Origin: Desmodus rotundus
Taxonomy: Eukaryota > Chordata > Mammalia > Chiroptera > Phyllostomidae
DNA length: 64,000 nt
Direction: 5' to 3'
Assembly: GCF_022682495.2 (NCBI RefSeq)
Contig: NC_071396.1
Coordinates: 20,085,735 to 20,149,734, forward strand
Shown: positions 46,211 through 57,800 of the stretch, one piece after another
How the letters are laid out: the number at the start of each line of letters is the position of its first letter
Numbering within the stretch: the first letter of the stretch is position 1
Translations under genes and position numbers: made by a program
Notes under the pieces: model-generated
The model's input: only the letters and a program-made list of their open reading frames with translations
What the model was told of the DNA's origin: nothing
Databases searched by the model: none

Positions 46211-49200
46211 GGTTCCGGTATCTGTGGGCTTTGTGCACCGCAGGGGGTAAAGGTGTGGGAGGCACCAACAACCTCAGGGTCAGAGAGAGCCTTTCTCTGT
46301 GGAAGGCATAGGAGTAGGGTTTGCTTGTTGCTTTCAAGGGGTGGAAATGCAGTGACAACACTACCATCAAGGACACAACACACTGCTTTACATTTTTCAA
46401 GCTGTCTCACACTCACTGGGTCATCGGACCCTTGCGGCCATCCTGACAGCTCAGCCAGCCAGGCGGCATCGTCCTTGTTGGTCCTACATTAGTCCCGTCA
46501 TCGTTCCAGAGTGCCCAGGGGAAGAAGCCAAGACCCCACGGCGTGAAGAACCTCCCTAGAGGAGACTCAGCTCATCAGCCAGGACTCAAGTCTGCGTCTG
46601 TAAATGAATTTCTGCCACCTGCCGTTGAGAGCTGGGTGCAAGTTTCTATTGGACAGAAGTGTCCAGAAGACCAGAGTTGCAAGTGTGGTCAGCTCTCGTT
46701 CTCTCCCACAGATGGCTGCCAGTGGTGCAGGAAGGGCTTGGAAGTGTCTGGGCAGGGGTGTGACTCGGACTTCCGCTATGAGTGCGTGGGAGTCAGATAT
46801 TTCTTCTGTAACAAGAGGGGCTTGAGGATGGGGCTCACTAAGCTTGCGGCCAGTGTAGACGGGTGTCCTTCTCCGATCTTGGGGGCCGGAGTCAGGGAGT
46901 AAGAACTGGGAGGGGCCCTAGGTCGTTTCTGCAAGGGTGTCAGTGTGGACGGTGGACATTCGGTCCATACTGGCTCCCCGCTGCCCACCGGCCCCCCAGG
47001 CCTGAAACTTCTGTCTGCTGCACGCTGAGCCTGGGCTGGTCCTGGCAGGCTGTGTACTGTGACCTGGGCCCAGCTGGAAACACAGGACTTCAAGAGGGGA
47101 CAGCTGGCAGGAGCTGGCCTGTGTCACCGTTTTGCCTCAGGTAAATCCTGCGTAACCAGGAACCACAGAGAACGAGTCGCTGACCAGCCACGAGAAACCA
47201 CTGCCGTAAAACAGCATCTGAGAACCATGTGGGGGGGCTGACACTCCCCCACTGGGGGGTCGATTTCCCAGAACCCATGGCCAAATTTGGAACCTCCCCC
47301 AAATTTATTTGCTCTTGTGTGCCACTGACCTCTGAGACGGTTTGCTGAGCCACTCGAATCACCTACTCTGCCCGTTTGCGAACCTCCTGCTTCTTCCCCC
47401 TCAGTCCGCGAAGCTGACTTCCCTTGCCTGACAACCCCGTGGCCCAGTGCTGATGCCCCGAGCAGAATGATTGTCGTGCTCCCTCTCCTCTTTAAGTGCA
47501 CATGCGTTGTGAAGGGGTTCTCGAAAGAAATCTTTCCTCAATGAAATGTTCTGCACGAGCATGAATCACTTCCCTAAACAGCAGCCAGGCCCTCAGCAAA
47601 GAACGACCACCCTTGGACATTGCTGGGAACACAGAAGATTATTAAAAGACGAGCCAGCTTCTTACCAGTTACACCACTCAGGCTGGGGGTGTACAGAGGC
47701 TGGTCTGTCCCTGCCCGCGGCCTCGGAGGAAGACGCTACCCGCAGTTTTCTGGTCCATTTTCTCCTGGACCAAGTGTGTGTAAGTTCTAAGCCTGAAAAT
47801 CGAGGAGAAGCGAAATCTTACACACAGACAAGACCCTTCCATCACTTGAAAAATGGTCTCTCCCTCTCTCTCCCTCCTCTGTCCCCCCACCCCTGCCATA
47901 AACACAGCAGCCTTGCTTAGAGCAGCTGGGACCCTGAGCTGGGAAGAGTCACTGCAGGAAGGAAGAAACATTAGCCTGGGATTCAGTGGACTGTCAGCGT
48001 TGCTGTTGGGTTGGGGTGAGTCGCTTCTCTTCAGCAAACGCGCACCGGGCTGTGAGCCTCCCAGATCGATCGGGTGATTGATCAGGTGCCAGAGGACCAG
48101 GACTGGAAGCCTCCCAGAATCCTTCCCTCCCCGCACACGTCTCCACATGAAACCGTAACAGGGAGGCAGCGGGAGAGACTGTGCGAGGACCGGGGAGGTG
48201 CTGCAGGAATCGGCAGCGCTCCTTCTTTGTGTTTGTTTCCCTGGACTGTAAGCTACTGCAGAGCAGGGGCTGAGCTTTATGTTTCTTCTCTTTCAGTGCA
48301 CGTCGGAATTCATGCTTCAGGGCAGAAGAAAGGATGCTCTCAGGCAGGTGCTATGATTTGTCTCAGCCAAAGGTGATGGGAAGTAACTCGCTAATGAGAG
48401 AAGGAGCCAGAGCTCAGTCCCAGCAAGGCGCCTGCTCTGACCACGGCCCACCGGGCTCACGAAGCATCGCTTGCTCCCTTTCCCTATTTAACTTGGAAAG
48501 TAAAACGTGGGCCTAAAAAAGCTTCAGGCATGTTTTCCTGTTCTCTACAATAGCACATATGCAAACTAGATGCACTATACAATAGTTCATACGGTAGGGG
48601 AGATTCGGTAAGGAAATGCAGTCAAGTTCACATGCCGAGGAAACAATTCATGCAGTACGAAAAACGTGCCTTCACCTTGACCTTGGTCAGTGGTTCAGGC
48701 TATGCGGATGAGTTTTGTTGGTGCTGTTACGGTTTCCCCCAGCGTTCCCATTCATTTCCCAGCATCCTCTGTCCCTCGTTGTAGTTTTGTATTTGCAGAT
48801 GCAATCTTTGAAACAACTCCAGAGGAATAGAAATATCGTCGTGAGGAAAGACAGAAAGATTAACACAAAACTGGTGAAACTCAAAATTCCTTCAAGAATT
48901 GAGGATAAACATTGAAACTTAACAATAGAAATCCAGTATGAACTGGCCCACCGTGCCTAGAAGGAACGGGCCGGCACTGTCCGGTGTCTGTGAGAACCCA
49001 GGTGGGGCGGCCAAGCACACAGGTGGACCACATTCAAGCGAGGGAGGGGTGAAACGAGACACTCTGTCACATGAGAACTGCCAGCTGTGCAGGCACGGGC
49101 CCTCCTGGTCACCCAGTTTCGCAAACTCCGGGTCCGTAAGAGACAACAGTGAGAAGAATGACCTCGGTCGATACCCCGACTCAAATTAGAATTTGGGTCT

Positions 49201-49285
49201 CATCCATCACTCTCAGCTGCAGGCATTTTAGCTGGGGTCCATGTAAACTCAGCATTCCCCCGAACATCACAGCATCGCTCTCTGT

Positions 49286-49316
<31 letters not shown>

Positions 49317-49984
49317 TGTTGCCTTTGTCTTGGCTTTCTCTCCCGTTCCCTGCAAAACCAAACATACTTGCTCTCCCAGCTTCACAAAGAGAAACCGATT
49401 CCAAGAGGAAATCACTTCACAGCAAGTGAGCCCTGGGAAGAATGCTAGACTGAGGCGCCCTTGTAATGAGATTAAGGGAAAAATGCTTTTGTGCATCCAA
49501 CTCAGACCCGTCCGCAGTCCGCGAAAGGAGCCAAAACAAACATGGGCATTGTTTTGGGAAGGAAAAGGTTAACAAGCTATGAAAACAAAATTAGAGATAT
49601 TTTCCAAGCGTGACCCTCAGCAGAAGGAGTAGAATGCGGTCCGGTGACGCCGCCGCGAGCGTCCCCTCCTCTCTGACATTTATCCTACAGCTGGGTTGGG
49701 GGAGAGGGGGGCAGCAACAGCCATGACATTCCAAACAGATGATGAGGAGCCTCACTCGTCCTGGCGACGGGCTGCATCCACCGGGCAGAGGCCTGGGGCC
49801 CAGGGGAGCCAGACGCCCAGCTCCCCGGCTCTTTCTGAGAAGGGAGCTGGGAGAAACCTCTGTGGCTCCTGCAGAGCGTGGCGCTCCCTCACCCTCCGGC
49901 CAAGACGCTGGTTTGCAAATGGGTATTCCGAGCTGGTTTCTGGACCCCGACCTCACGGTGCCCCCGAGGATAAGGCCTGGGCCT
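46211..49984. other. Unique-looking DNA, 3.8 kb
   Basis: No gene is recognised. A strong acceptor-like sequence ends at 46709, and a cysteine-rich frame runs to 46902. 48190-48290 may be an L2 tail. A CT microsatellite lies at 49286-49311. 49440-49620 is AT-rich and repeat-free and may be a conserved element. Confidence 0.4.
49286..49311. repeat. (CT)n microsatellite
   Basis: About 13 consecutive ct dinucleotides. Confidence 0.9.
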
Positions 49985-49989
49985 CCGTT

Positions 49990-50235
49990 TCCCCATTCAT
50001 TCAGTTAGTGTTTACTGGGCACCCAGCTGAGGGCCTCCTCCTGTGGATGTAACGTGGAAAGGCCCCATCCTTGTCCTTCGGGGACTCGGGATCCGGGGAG
50101 GAAGCAGACAAGCAGATGCACAGTGATTGTATGGAAAGCTCATAATGTAATGTGTATCAACTGGAACAGTTTCAACTGGTTCCCCAAAATGGCAGTAACG
50201 GGGGTAATGCCAGTGGACATAGACCCTCCAGTGGA
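49990..50235 (-). mobile_element. LINE-2 3' end fragment
   Basis: 'attcattcagttagtgttta', 'ctgggcacccagctgaggg' and 'catccttgtccttcgggga' match the antisense L2 tail. Confidence 0.65.
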
Positions 50236-50246
50236 ATGTTTTGTGC

Positions 50247-50312
50247 TTGTGTGTGCACATATGTGTGTGCACAAGTGCATGCAAACAGGTGTGTGTGTGT
50301 GTGTGCGCACAC
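50247..50312. repeat. Interrupted (TG)n microsatellite
   Basis: tg-rich 50247-50284 and a cleaner run at 50289-50308 ending in gcgcacac. Confidence 0.85.
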
Positions 50313-51055
50313 TCTGACCCAGTCACCCTCCGTCAGCAGGGCACCCTGGTTCTGCAGGAGCCTGCACGCCCGCATCTACGTTCTAGGCAGGCTCCCTGGG
50401 ACAGGTGGCCATCTTAAGGTCGGTGACGCTCCTGCTATAATGTGTGTGAAGAGGCCAAGACAAAGGGCTCGGGTGTTCCCTGGCCAGCACCCCTGGGGCC
50501 CTGGGCTGTCATTGTGTAACTCAACGCACACAGACCCTGGCGTTGAGCCACACGCACTGCTGCCCACCGTGAGGAGAGGTTTCATCAGCAGAGCCCGGAA
50601 GGCAGAAACAGGGGAGGGTGTCTCGGTGTCTGCAGGGGGGTCATGCCCAGGCCCCAGTTTTCTCCAACAAGACTTGAAGTCCTGCTTGTCACGTGGAAGT
50701 GTTCTCTCTGCCGTGGCATCTGATAGGAGCTCTCTGAACTCTGCTCAGGCTGAGATGGCTCAGGCGCCGCCCAGCATCTTCACGATGACTGTATACCCCG
50801 AACTTCACGGCCCTCGCTGGCTGGTGACTCCCCAGGATCTGAACTGATGGGACTCGTCTGCACACATCGAGCGGTAGACACAGCCAAAGGCACGTGGCCG
50901 CTCTGGCTCAGAGAGGACAGGCACTGCAGCAGTGTCTTTTCTAATTCGGGGGCTAGTCATTGGATGACAAGCCCTGTCCTTTCCCTGAGACTTGGAGTAA
51001 CTGCCCAAGAAGCCCGGTAACACTGGAAAGTACATTTGGAGCGGAGCCGATAGAA
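50313..51055. other. No feature recognised
   Basis: GC-rich unique-looking DNA. Confidence 0.45.
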
Positions 51056-51500
51056 GCGAAGTTACGCTGCTCCTGCCTTGTGAATTCAGGGACGAATCAC
51101 CAATCTCGCTCCTTCCGGCCCTCTGGTTAACTTCCGCTCAGCACTTAGGTCCCAGAGTTTTGTTAATCCGATGTGAAGTTAATCAGGCTTTTGTTACCAC
51201 ATTCAAAGATATATTTGAATTTTCCATTCAGATAAAGTACTTATTTCAAATTCACTTTATTCCTCAGACATGGGTTCTTTGAAAGCTTTCAGCTGCTCTT
51301 GATTATCCCAAGCAGAAGTTACCAGTCCTAGACCAGCTTCCTCACGTGCTCTGGACGCTTCCCTCCTTTTCCCTGCCCACCCAGGCCTGGAGTTCCTGCT
51401 CTACCAAAGCACTGTGGCGCTTCACCGCGAGGTGTCTAACAGGGAACGAGAACTTGATACCTGTTCTTGTTTCCCTGACGAATGACGCTTACACCTGAAA
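51056..51500. other. AT-rich repeat-free segment, candidate enhancer
   Basis: Two GTTAATC strings (HNF1 half-site-like), a partly palindromic ATTCAAAGATATATTTGAAT and a CAGATAAAG string lie within 80 bases near 51163-51240. No repeat family or reading frame is recognised. Confidence 0.35.
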
Positions 51501-51539
51501 TCAGACTTATTTTTACATGTGCTAAAATATATCCCACAC

Positions 51540-52015
51540 TCTAGAGACACACAACCTTTCTAGACTATGTCATAAAAAATTGGAAAACCTGAATAGACCG
51601 ATCACTAGTAAAGAAATTAAAACAGTAATCAAAACCTCCCCAAAAGCAAAAGTTCAGGACCAGATGGCTTCACTGGTAAATTCTAAGAAGATTCAGTACC
51701 AACCCTCCTCAGTATCCCCCCAAAAAGTCAAGGAGAAAGGAACACCCCAATTCACTTCACAGGGCCAACATTGTACCCTGATACCAGCCCAGTGAGGACA
51801 GGACCCCAAAAGAGAAAATTAGGGGCCGATATTATTGATGGTCAAGGATACAAAAATCCCCAACACAACACGAGCCAATCCAACACAACAGCATGTTAAA
51901 AGGATCATATATCACACTCATGTGGGGGTCGTTCCCGGCATGCAAGGATGATTCGACATCTGCAAATCAATCCATGTGAGCGACCACCAAAAAGGATTAA
52001 AATAAAATAAAATGT
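51540..52015 (+). mobile_element. LINE-1 ORF2 reverse-transcriptase fragment
   Basis: Sense L1 ORF2: 'aaaacctgaatagaccgatc', 'caggaccagatggcttcac', 'accctgataccagcccagtg', 'ggcatgcaaggatgattcga'. The frame at 51580-51795 translates the start of the RT domain (ENLNRPITSKEIKTVIK then QDQMAS), with frame breaks afterwards. Both ends are missing. It ends in an AAAAT-rich stretch at 51996-52013. Confidence 0.88.
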
Positions 52016-52039
52016 TTCTCACACTCACACTATACACAA

Positions 52040-52815
52040 AGGCCTTGCCGTGTCTGCGAAGCTAATGAACACCTCAAACTGCACACGTCCGAACCCGAGC
52101 TCCTCCCACTCTGGCCCCTCTCAGATGCTGGGGACATCTGTCCTCCAGCTGTTTAGGTCCCAGACCTTGGAGTCATCCCTGACTTCTGTTTCTCTGATAC
52201 CCTGTGTTTGAACTGTCAGGGAATCCCACTTACTTCCTCAAAAGCTGTCCAGAATCTGGCCCCTGCTCGTCAATGGTGCTGTGGTCATCTGAAGCCACCG
52301 CCGTTCCACCCTGGAGCACAGCATCGGCCTCCAATGGGTGTCCTTGCTTCTATCCGTGACCCTACAGGCTGCCCTCAACGCGCCAACCAGAGTGATCCTT
52401 GGAAGACATCAGGCAGGTAGCACTCCACCTGTCAGCCTGTGGAGGTGTCTAGCTCAGCAGGAAAGGCTCAGAACCCTCGCATGCGCCTCCACCACCTCTC
52501 CAGCCGTACCTGTGACCTCACTCCAGCCTCCCCACTGTCCCCCAGCCAGCCCGGCACACTCCCACTGTAGGGCTTTTGTGTCCGGAACCCTCTCCCCGAC
52601 CGGGTCCTGGCCAGGTGCCTCACCCAGCACCACCGCTGCTCTCCAGGACCTGCTCAGGGGGCCTCCCTGACCTCTACTGACCTTGCCTGTGTCACTGGCC
52701 TCCCTGTCCCTCATCTCCCACTCTGGTTTTTGCTTTTTGTGTTTTTCACTGCCCACAGGCCCAGGATCTTAGTGTTGTTTGCAGGTGGACCCCAGCTCCC
52801 AGAGCCGTGCCTGCC
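52040..52815 (+). mobile_element. LINE-2 fragment, about 775 bases
   Basis: Sense L2: 'cctcaaactgcacacgtcc', 'cttggagtcatccctgactt', 'ccaaccagagtgatccttgg', 'gtagggcttttgtgtccgg' and 'gggcctccctgacctctac', spanning the end of ORF2 and the 3' UTR. Confidence 0.8.
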
Positions 52816-52869
52816 ATGGCGGATCATCAATGAATACTTGTCACAGGGACTGGTGGCTCGGGGAGTCAG

Positions 52870-53032
52870 TGTGCCGTGTTGAATAGCATGGGTCTGCAAC
52901 CAGGGGGGCCAGGCGGAAGTGCTGCCACGTCTGAGCTTGGGCAAATCCCTTTAACTTTTGCAGCCAGGCATGTAACATCAGGAGTACACAACCTCCAAGT
53001 TGGGGTCTGATGTATTTAAACACTCAATGAAC
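52870..53032 (+). mobile_element. MIR SINE relic
   Basis: 'gttgaatagcatgggtctgc', 'gagcttgggcaaatcccttt' match the sense MIR. Confidence 0.7.
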
Positions 53033-53389
53033 AGTCGTCAGCAGTGCTGTCATTGCTGCTGTGGATGCCGACGCCCACTGTCACGTGGCAGTGACCTCCG
53101 AGGGTCGCCTGTCTAAGCCCAGCCTCTCAGGCAGGACCCTAAACTGAGAACTGGGTGAGAGGTTGGCATCTTCCACGCTTCCCTCTTGCCTGTCCCTGTG
53201 GTTCCTCTGTTTAGCAAGAGGGAGGTGGCAGAAGGTGTTTAATTGCCACGGCAATAATCTGCTCAGTGACATTGAACTCCATCCAACCGCACCCCTTAAA
53301 CTGTGGCTTGGAGAGCAGGCCAGGCCTGGCAGCCTTGTCATCGTCCCCTCTCTGGGAGGCAGACACCGTGGGGGTCTGAGCTCAGCCCA

Positions 53390-53545
53390 GCCCCTTGCTC
53401 AGTGAGTGGCCCTGGGTGTGTGTCGCTCTGAGCCTCAATTTTTCATCTATAAAGTGGGGACACCTATGTACCCCTCCATGGAATTCATGCAAGAATTACA
53501 TGAAATGCGTAGTGCCTTGCGCTCACTTGGTGTTTGATACACTGT
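53390..53545 (+). mobile_element. MIR SINE relic
   Basis: 'gagcctcaatttttcatcta' followed by 'taaagtggggacacc' and 'gtagtgccttgcgctcac' match the sense MIR core and 3' end. Confidence 0.75.
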
Positions 53546-56500
53546 AGAAGAGTCTGGTGGCAAGAGAGGCAACCCCTTGAGCACCTTATTGCTAAGTAAC
53601 TGAATAGGGCTTCTCCTGAGGTAGTGAGGTAACTGTGCCTAGAGGTATTCAAGAAGAACATGGACAACCACTTAACAGATTAGTGAGCAGGATTTCACTG
53701 AGGTCTCTTCACATCTAAGGGCAACTCCCTGTGGCCCCAGGGAGTTGCCCTGACCTGCCCGTGCCCCTCCCCCATTAGGAACTGCACCGGGCCCTCGGCC
53801 TCGGCCTTGTAGAGACAGAGGTCGCCTTCTCACGGGTCGTGCTCTGGAGAGGTCCCTATAGGATGAGGACACAGAGTGTGAATGTGAGAGCCCCAGGAAG
53901 TGTGGTGGGTCCGTGTCCCTGATGCAAGGCGAAGTACAGCGAAAGTGAGCACGCAAGTTCAGCGAAGCGTGTCTGGAGCAACCATCCGACGCCCTCTGCT
54001 TCATCACGGAAGATGGGTTAGCGAGGCACTCTGCATGACAGAAAGGTGTAAGCACAGACGAGAAGACGGGAGGACGCCGTCCATTTTGAAAAGTGTGAGA
54101 GTTCTGGACACGCTCCGTGACCGCTGAGCGTGCCGGGGAGAGCCAGGGGCAGGGGTAAAATGCATCTGAACAAAGGCTGCTTCCAGAGACGCGGAAAGCC
54201 AAGGCCCAAACTCTCTGCTGTTTTTCGTGATGTTGCCTTGCAGTTCTTTGCACCCCCTCCCAAAGTGGTCCAGAGCCAGAGTGTGTTGCCATGGCAACGG
54301 GCTCAGTAGGGGAGCCACTCAGCATCACCCAGTAATTCACATCTGTACTGCTCCTCTCCCTCTCCTTTCTCTCCTCTCTTTTTATCTGTAAATGGAAGGC
54401 AGCTCGTGAGTGATGCCACCTTGAAGCTGACAGTTCCCGGAAGAAGGGAAGAGGATCCTTTCTCTCTGGGGGACGTCTCCCCCCACAGAGTCCTTTTTCC
54501 CTCTCCACAGGTCGCACTCTCTCACTGAGAGGTGGAAGGAGCTGGAGGGAGGGGGCCCTCCCGTGAGGGCTGGGAATCAGTCCGAGCCTCTGACCTTTGC
54601 TGCTGCGGGACAGGTTCTTCTTTGAAAGCTAAGGAATTAGGCTGTGGGCTTTTGCAAGCTCCTTTGGACTTCAGGTGGGGTCAGAGGGAGGGATGGGGGC
54701 CAGGCAGTGAGATGAGCACTTCTCACCCCCAGTCCCCCACCCCTGCGTGTGTACACCTTCGCTGTAGGGCCTTGCCTTCTTTCTCTTGCCTCTCATCCTG
54801 TTTCTTGCTTTCTTTTCTTGTTTTTAGATTCTCTACCTGCCTTCTGTCCCGAGGCCCAAAGCCACGGGCGACTGAACAGGCTGAGCCGAGCATGGCCGCT
54901 CACAGGTGATTTGGGGGAGGCCAGCGGAGGAGGGTGGTTCTGGATGGTCTGGCTCCTTCTTCCTGCTCTACTTTTGCTGAACTCTCCGAGGATACAAATG
55001 GCAGTTCAAGGTCAACCCCTGACCTCTTCTTCACCACTTTCCCTTCCTGTAAGATTAACTGTCTTAAATTCTGGTCTGTACCTAATGGAGCACAACGTAT
55101 GTGCCCATTGGCTCTGGAAGGGTTGGTCCCTATAGAAAGCGCTGCCTGGGGATGCCACCCGACCCCGGGGCCATCGTGGGGACGCAGTGCCTTTGGCACA
55201 GTCATTTGTGGGCGTGGCCTAGAGCTAGGATGACTTCCTGCCTCTGTAGTTTTGCTTTCCCTGTTCTTGCTTTTAAAAAATTATGTCTACTTAGTCCTTA
55301 AGTAATCTACTCATATTATCAACATGTGACATAGTCCAAAAAGTGTATTGCCAAAGTCTCGCTCCCGCTCACGCCCCTCTTTCCAAGGGCCTCCCAGTGT
55401 CGGCTCATATCAGAGGCGTCCACGAGCTGATGCGCACGTGCATTGTGCTTTCTCTTCCCTTTCACTACTGATTCTAAAGAGGTGGTGTTCCTGGACAGAG
55501 ACGGTCCACCCGGGAAACGTGGCCTGACTTGTTCTGTGTCCAGTTAATTTTGCTAATGAAGTCTATACTTTGTTCGGTGTCTGTAGACAGACTAAGTAAA
55601 CTCTTGCGTAATCACAGACCTCTTTTATTTGTAAGAGTTACCCCCCTCCCTAGCCATTCCCAGAATGACAGAGAAGGGATACAGGGAGCCAGGTGATGTT
55701 TGGTCATTTCTGCCGGGCAGGAAACACGTGTTTGAAAATACTTGCCAGGCCAAGACAAGGACGGCAGGCCTGGTGGAGAAGGGACCGCCAAGAGCCCAGG
55801 CGGGCTCATATAGGAGAGTCGGGGTCCACCAGACAGATTCCTGGAGATTGACTGGGGCGTCTGGAACGGGAGTGGGAGGGAGAAGAGAGCCGCCCAGACT
55901 GCTAATTTGGCTTTAACCAACTCTGTCCGTATTTCAGTCAAAGCTGCTCAAAATGGCTTGTGTGGGCGCACAGCGCCTGTGTCAGCCCATCGGTACCACA
56001 GTGCAGAACCCGGAGCCGAGGAACCAGAAACGGGAGACCAGAAAAGACAGACACATTTGAGAGCCACTCAAAAGCTCATTACCTCAGCGCAGAAGCCAGA
56101 ACAAGTGGCCCACAGGCTTCTCCTGACCGTGGTCCAGGCCAGGCAGAGAAGAGCCTCCTTGTCCTGACCTCTTTGGAAGGGCCGTCAAGACCCCCTGACC
56201 GACTCCTGCCCGCCCCAGCTGCAGGAGACTGCCCGATGGCACCTCCATCAGCGAGGGCGTCGGGCTCAGCCTGAGACGGAGTCTCCGCGTGGCTGGACGT
56301 GTTGTTCGTTTCATGAGTTTCAAACGCTGTCTGAAGCTAAATGTCTTCACTCCCCGTGTGGGGACGGTCCCCACGCCTTATAGTGGTGGTGCAATCAGAG
56401 GACACACGTGCCTGCCTGCTGCGGGCCCGGGGTGGCCTCGGTGTGCTTGTTATTATTCCCACAGGCGTCCCTCAGCCCCGCCCTCTGGGGATCCGTCTGG

Positions 56501-57115
56501 GAAAGCGCCTGCTCTTCCATTGCGTCCATCTTCAGCAGTGAGCCTCTTCCCTTTCCCAGTCTCCCCCGATCCCAGCCCGCGGTCTGTGGCCAGCAGGGCT
56601 GCCCACCCGCCAGGCCAGGCCCGGGTGGGATTCGCCCTTGTGGCCGGTGCCCTGTGTGGGCGCCATTGGCCAAGTCAGACTGGACAGTCTGACTGCGAGT
56701 TCTGTCCCTGGAGCCTGTGGGCTGAGGGAGACGAGGGTCAGAGGCAGGAAGGGGGTAGGGCAGGGGTGCTGGGGAATGGGCAGGACTGAGGCCCAGGACA
56801 CTGAGAGATGACCCTGTGGTCCAGGGGAGCTTTGGGACACAACTGAAGGGCTCTCACCCATGGGCTTGTCTTTGGAGGCAACGTCTAATGAGTAGGACTG
56901 AGTGGTTCTGCTTCTTTTGCTGCCGCTGTGTGACTCACTCGACTGTCCTCATCTCTGCCCCACGTCGCTGCCCCAGCCGCGCCCCTGCCTCCGGGTCTCA
57001 GCTCTGCCGCCCAGTGTCCTCCTGGAAGCCAAGGGGCACCTTATCCCTCCTGACTACCTTCTGGTGTCTCCCACCCCTCCCAGCATGAGAGGCCGGCAAG
57101 GCGCTTGGCAGGCTG
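53546..57115. other. GC-rich unique-looking DNA
   Basis: No gene is recognised. It contains the perfect hairpin at 53718-53751, the longest open frame of the window (minus strand, 53672-54517, 281 codons, no recognised domain) and a 78-base exon-like interval at 54828-54905. Confidence 0.4.
53718..53751. repeat. Perfect 14-bp inverted repeat with 6-base loop
   Basis: Arms agggcaactccctg (53718-53731) and cagggagttgccct (53738-53751) are exact reverse complements around the loop tggccc. A transcript from either strand would fold into a stable GC-rich stem. No longer pre-miRNA-like extension is visible beyond the 14 pairs. Confidence 0.95.
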
Positions 57116-57119
57116 AATT

Positions 57120-57570
57120 GGCCTCCACGCCACGTCATCTCCTACTTTCCCTCCCCCAGCACCAGCCCCAGCAACCTCCTTGCTGGCCCTCAGACACTCT
57201 GGGCGCATGTGCTGGCTGTGACCCCCGACCTCGGCACCGGTCCCCCAGGGACCCACACACGCAATCTCCTCCTGGAAGTCATTGCTCAACTGTCACCTTT
57301 ACCAAGGAGCCCACCCCTGACCACTCTGCTCGGAGGTCCTCCCACCTCCGTCCCTTTCCTCTGCTCCATGTCTTCTACTGCAACTCTTCTTTTAACAAAC
57401 TACTAATTTACTCATTAAATTAGTTATTTTTTGGCCTGTGTTCCCTTCTGGAGTGAAAGCTCCACAGGGCAGGGATTGGGTTTATTTTGTGCACTGGTGA
57501 GTCCAGGCACCTAGAACAGTACTGGGCACATGGAGGCACTCGACACATAGCTGCTGAATGAATGGGTATC
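57120..57570 (+). mobile_element. LINE-2 3' UTR and tail
   Basis: 'gctcaactgtcacctttacc', 'agcccacccctgaccactc', 'agtgaaagctccacagggca' and 'cctagaacagtactgggcac', ending gctgaatgaatggg, cover the classic L2 3' end. Confidence 0.85.
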
Positions 57571-57599
57571 ACGTTATCACTACGATTCCTGAAGGCCAG

Positions 57600-57800
57600 G
57601 ACAATGGCCTGCTGTGGGCCTGGCTCTGTGCTGGGGTGTTCACGAGTTAGTTCACACACAGTGCTGGGAGGCAGTGGCGGCCCTCGTTTTTACATACGAG
57701 GAAAGTGAGGCCCAGGGGCACTGAGCCACTGGACTGGGACCCCTGAGTTAGAAAGTGGCTGAGTCAGGACCTGAGCCCGGCCTGCCCGGCTTCAGGGTTA
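57600..57800 (-). mobile_element. MIR SINE relic
   Basis: 'cgtttttacatacgaggaaa', 'gtgaggcccaggggcactga' and 'gaaagtggctgagtcagga' match the antisense MIR. Confidence 0.75.

Noticed and set aside
48540..48570. U6-like string (tagcacatatgcaaac)
   Set aside because: The rest of U6 snRNA is absent and no T-rich terminator or upstream element fits.
50152..50847. 231-codon plus-strand open frame
   Set aside because: Its N-terminal part is an L2 relic and a TG microsatellite translated as Cys/Val repeats.
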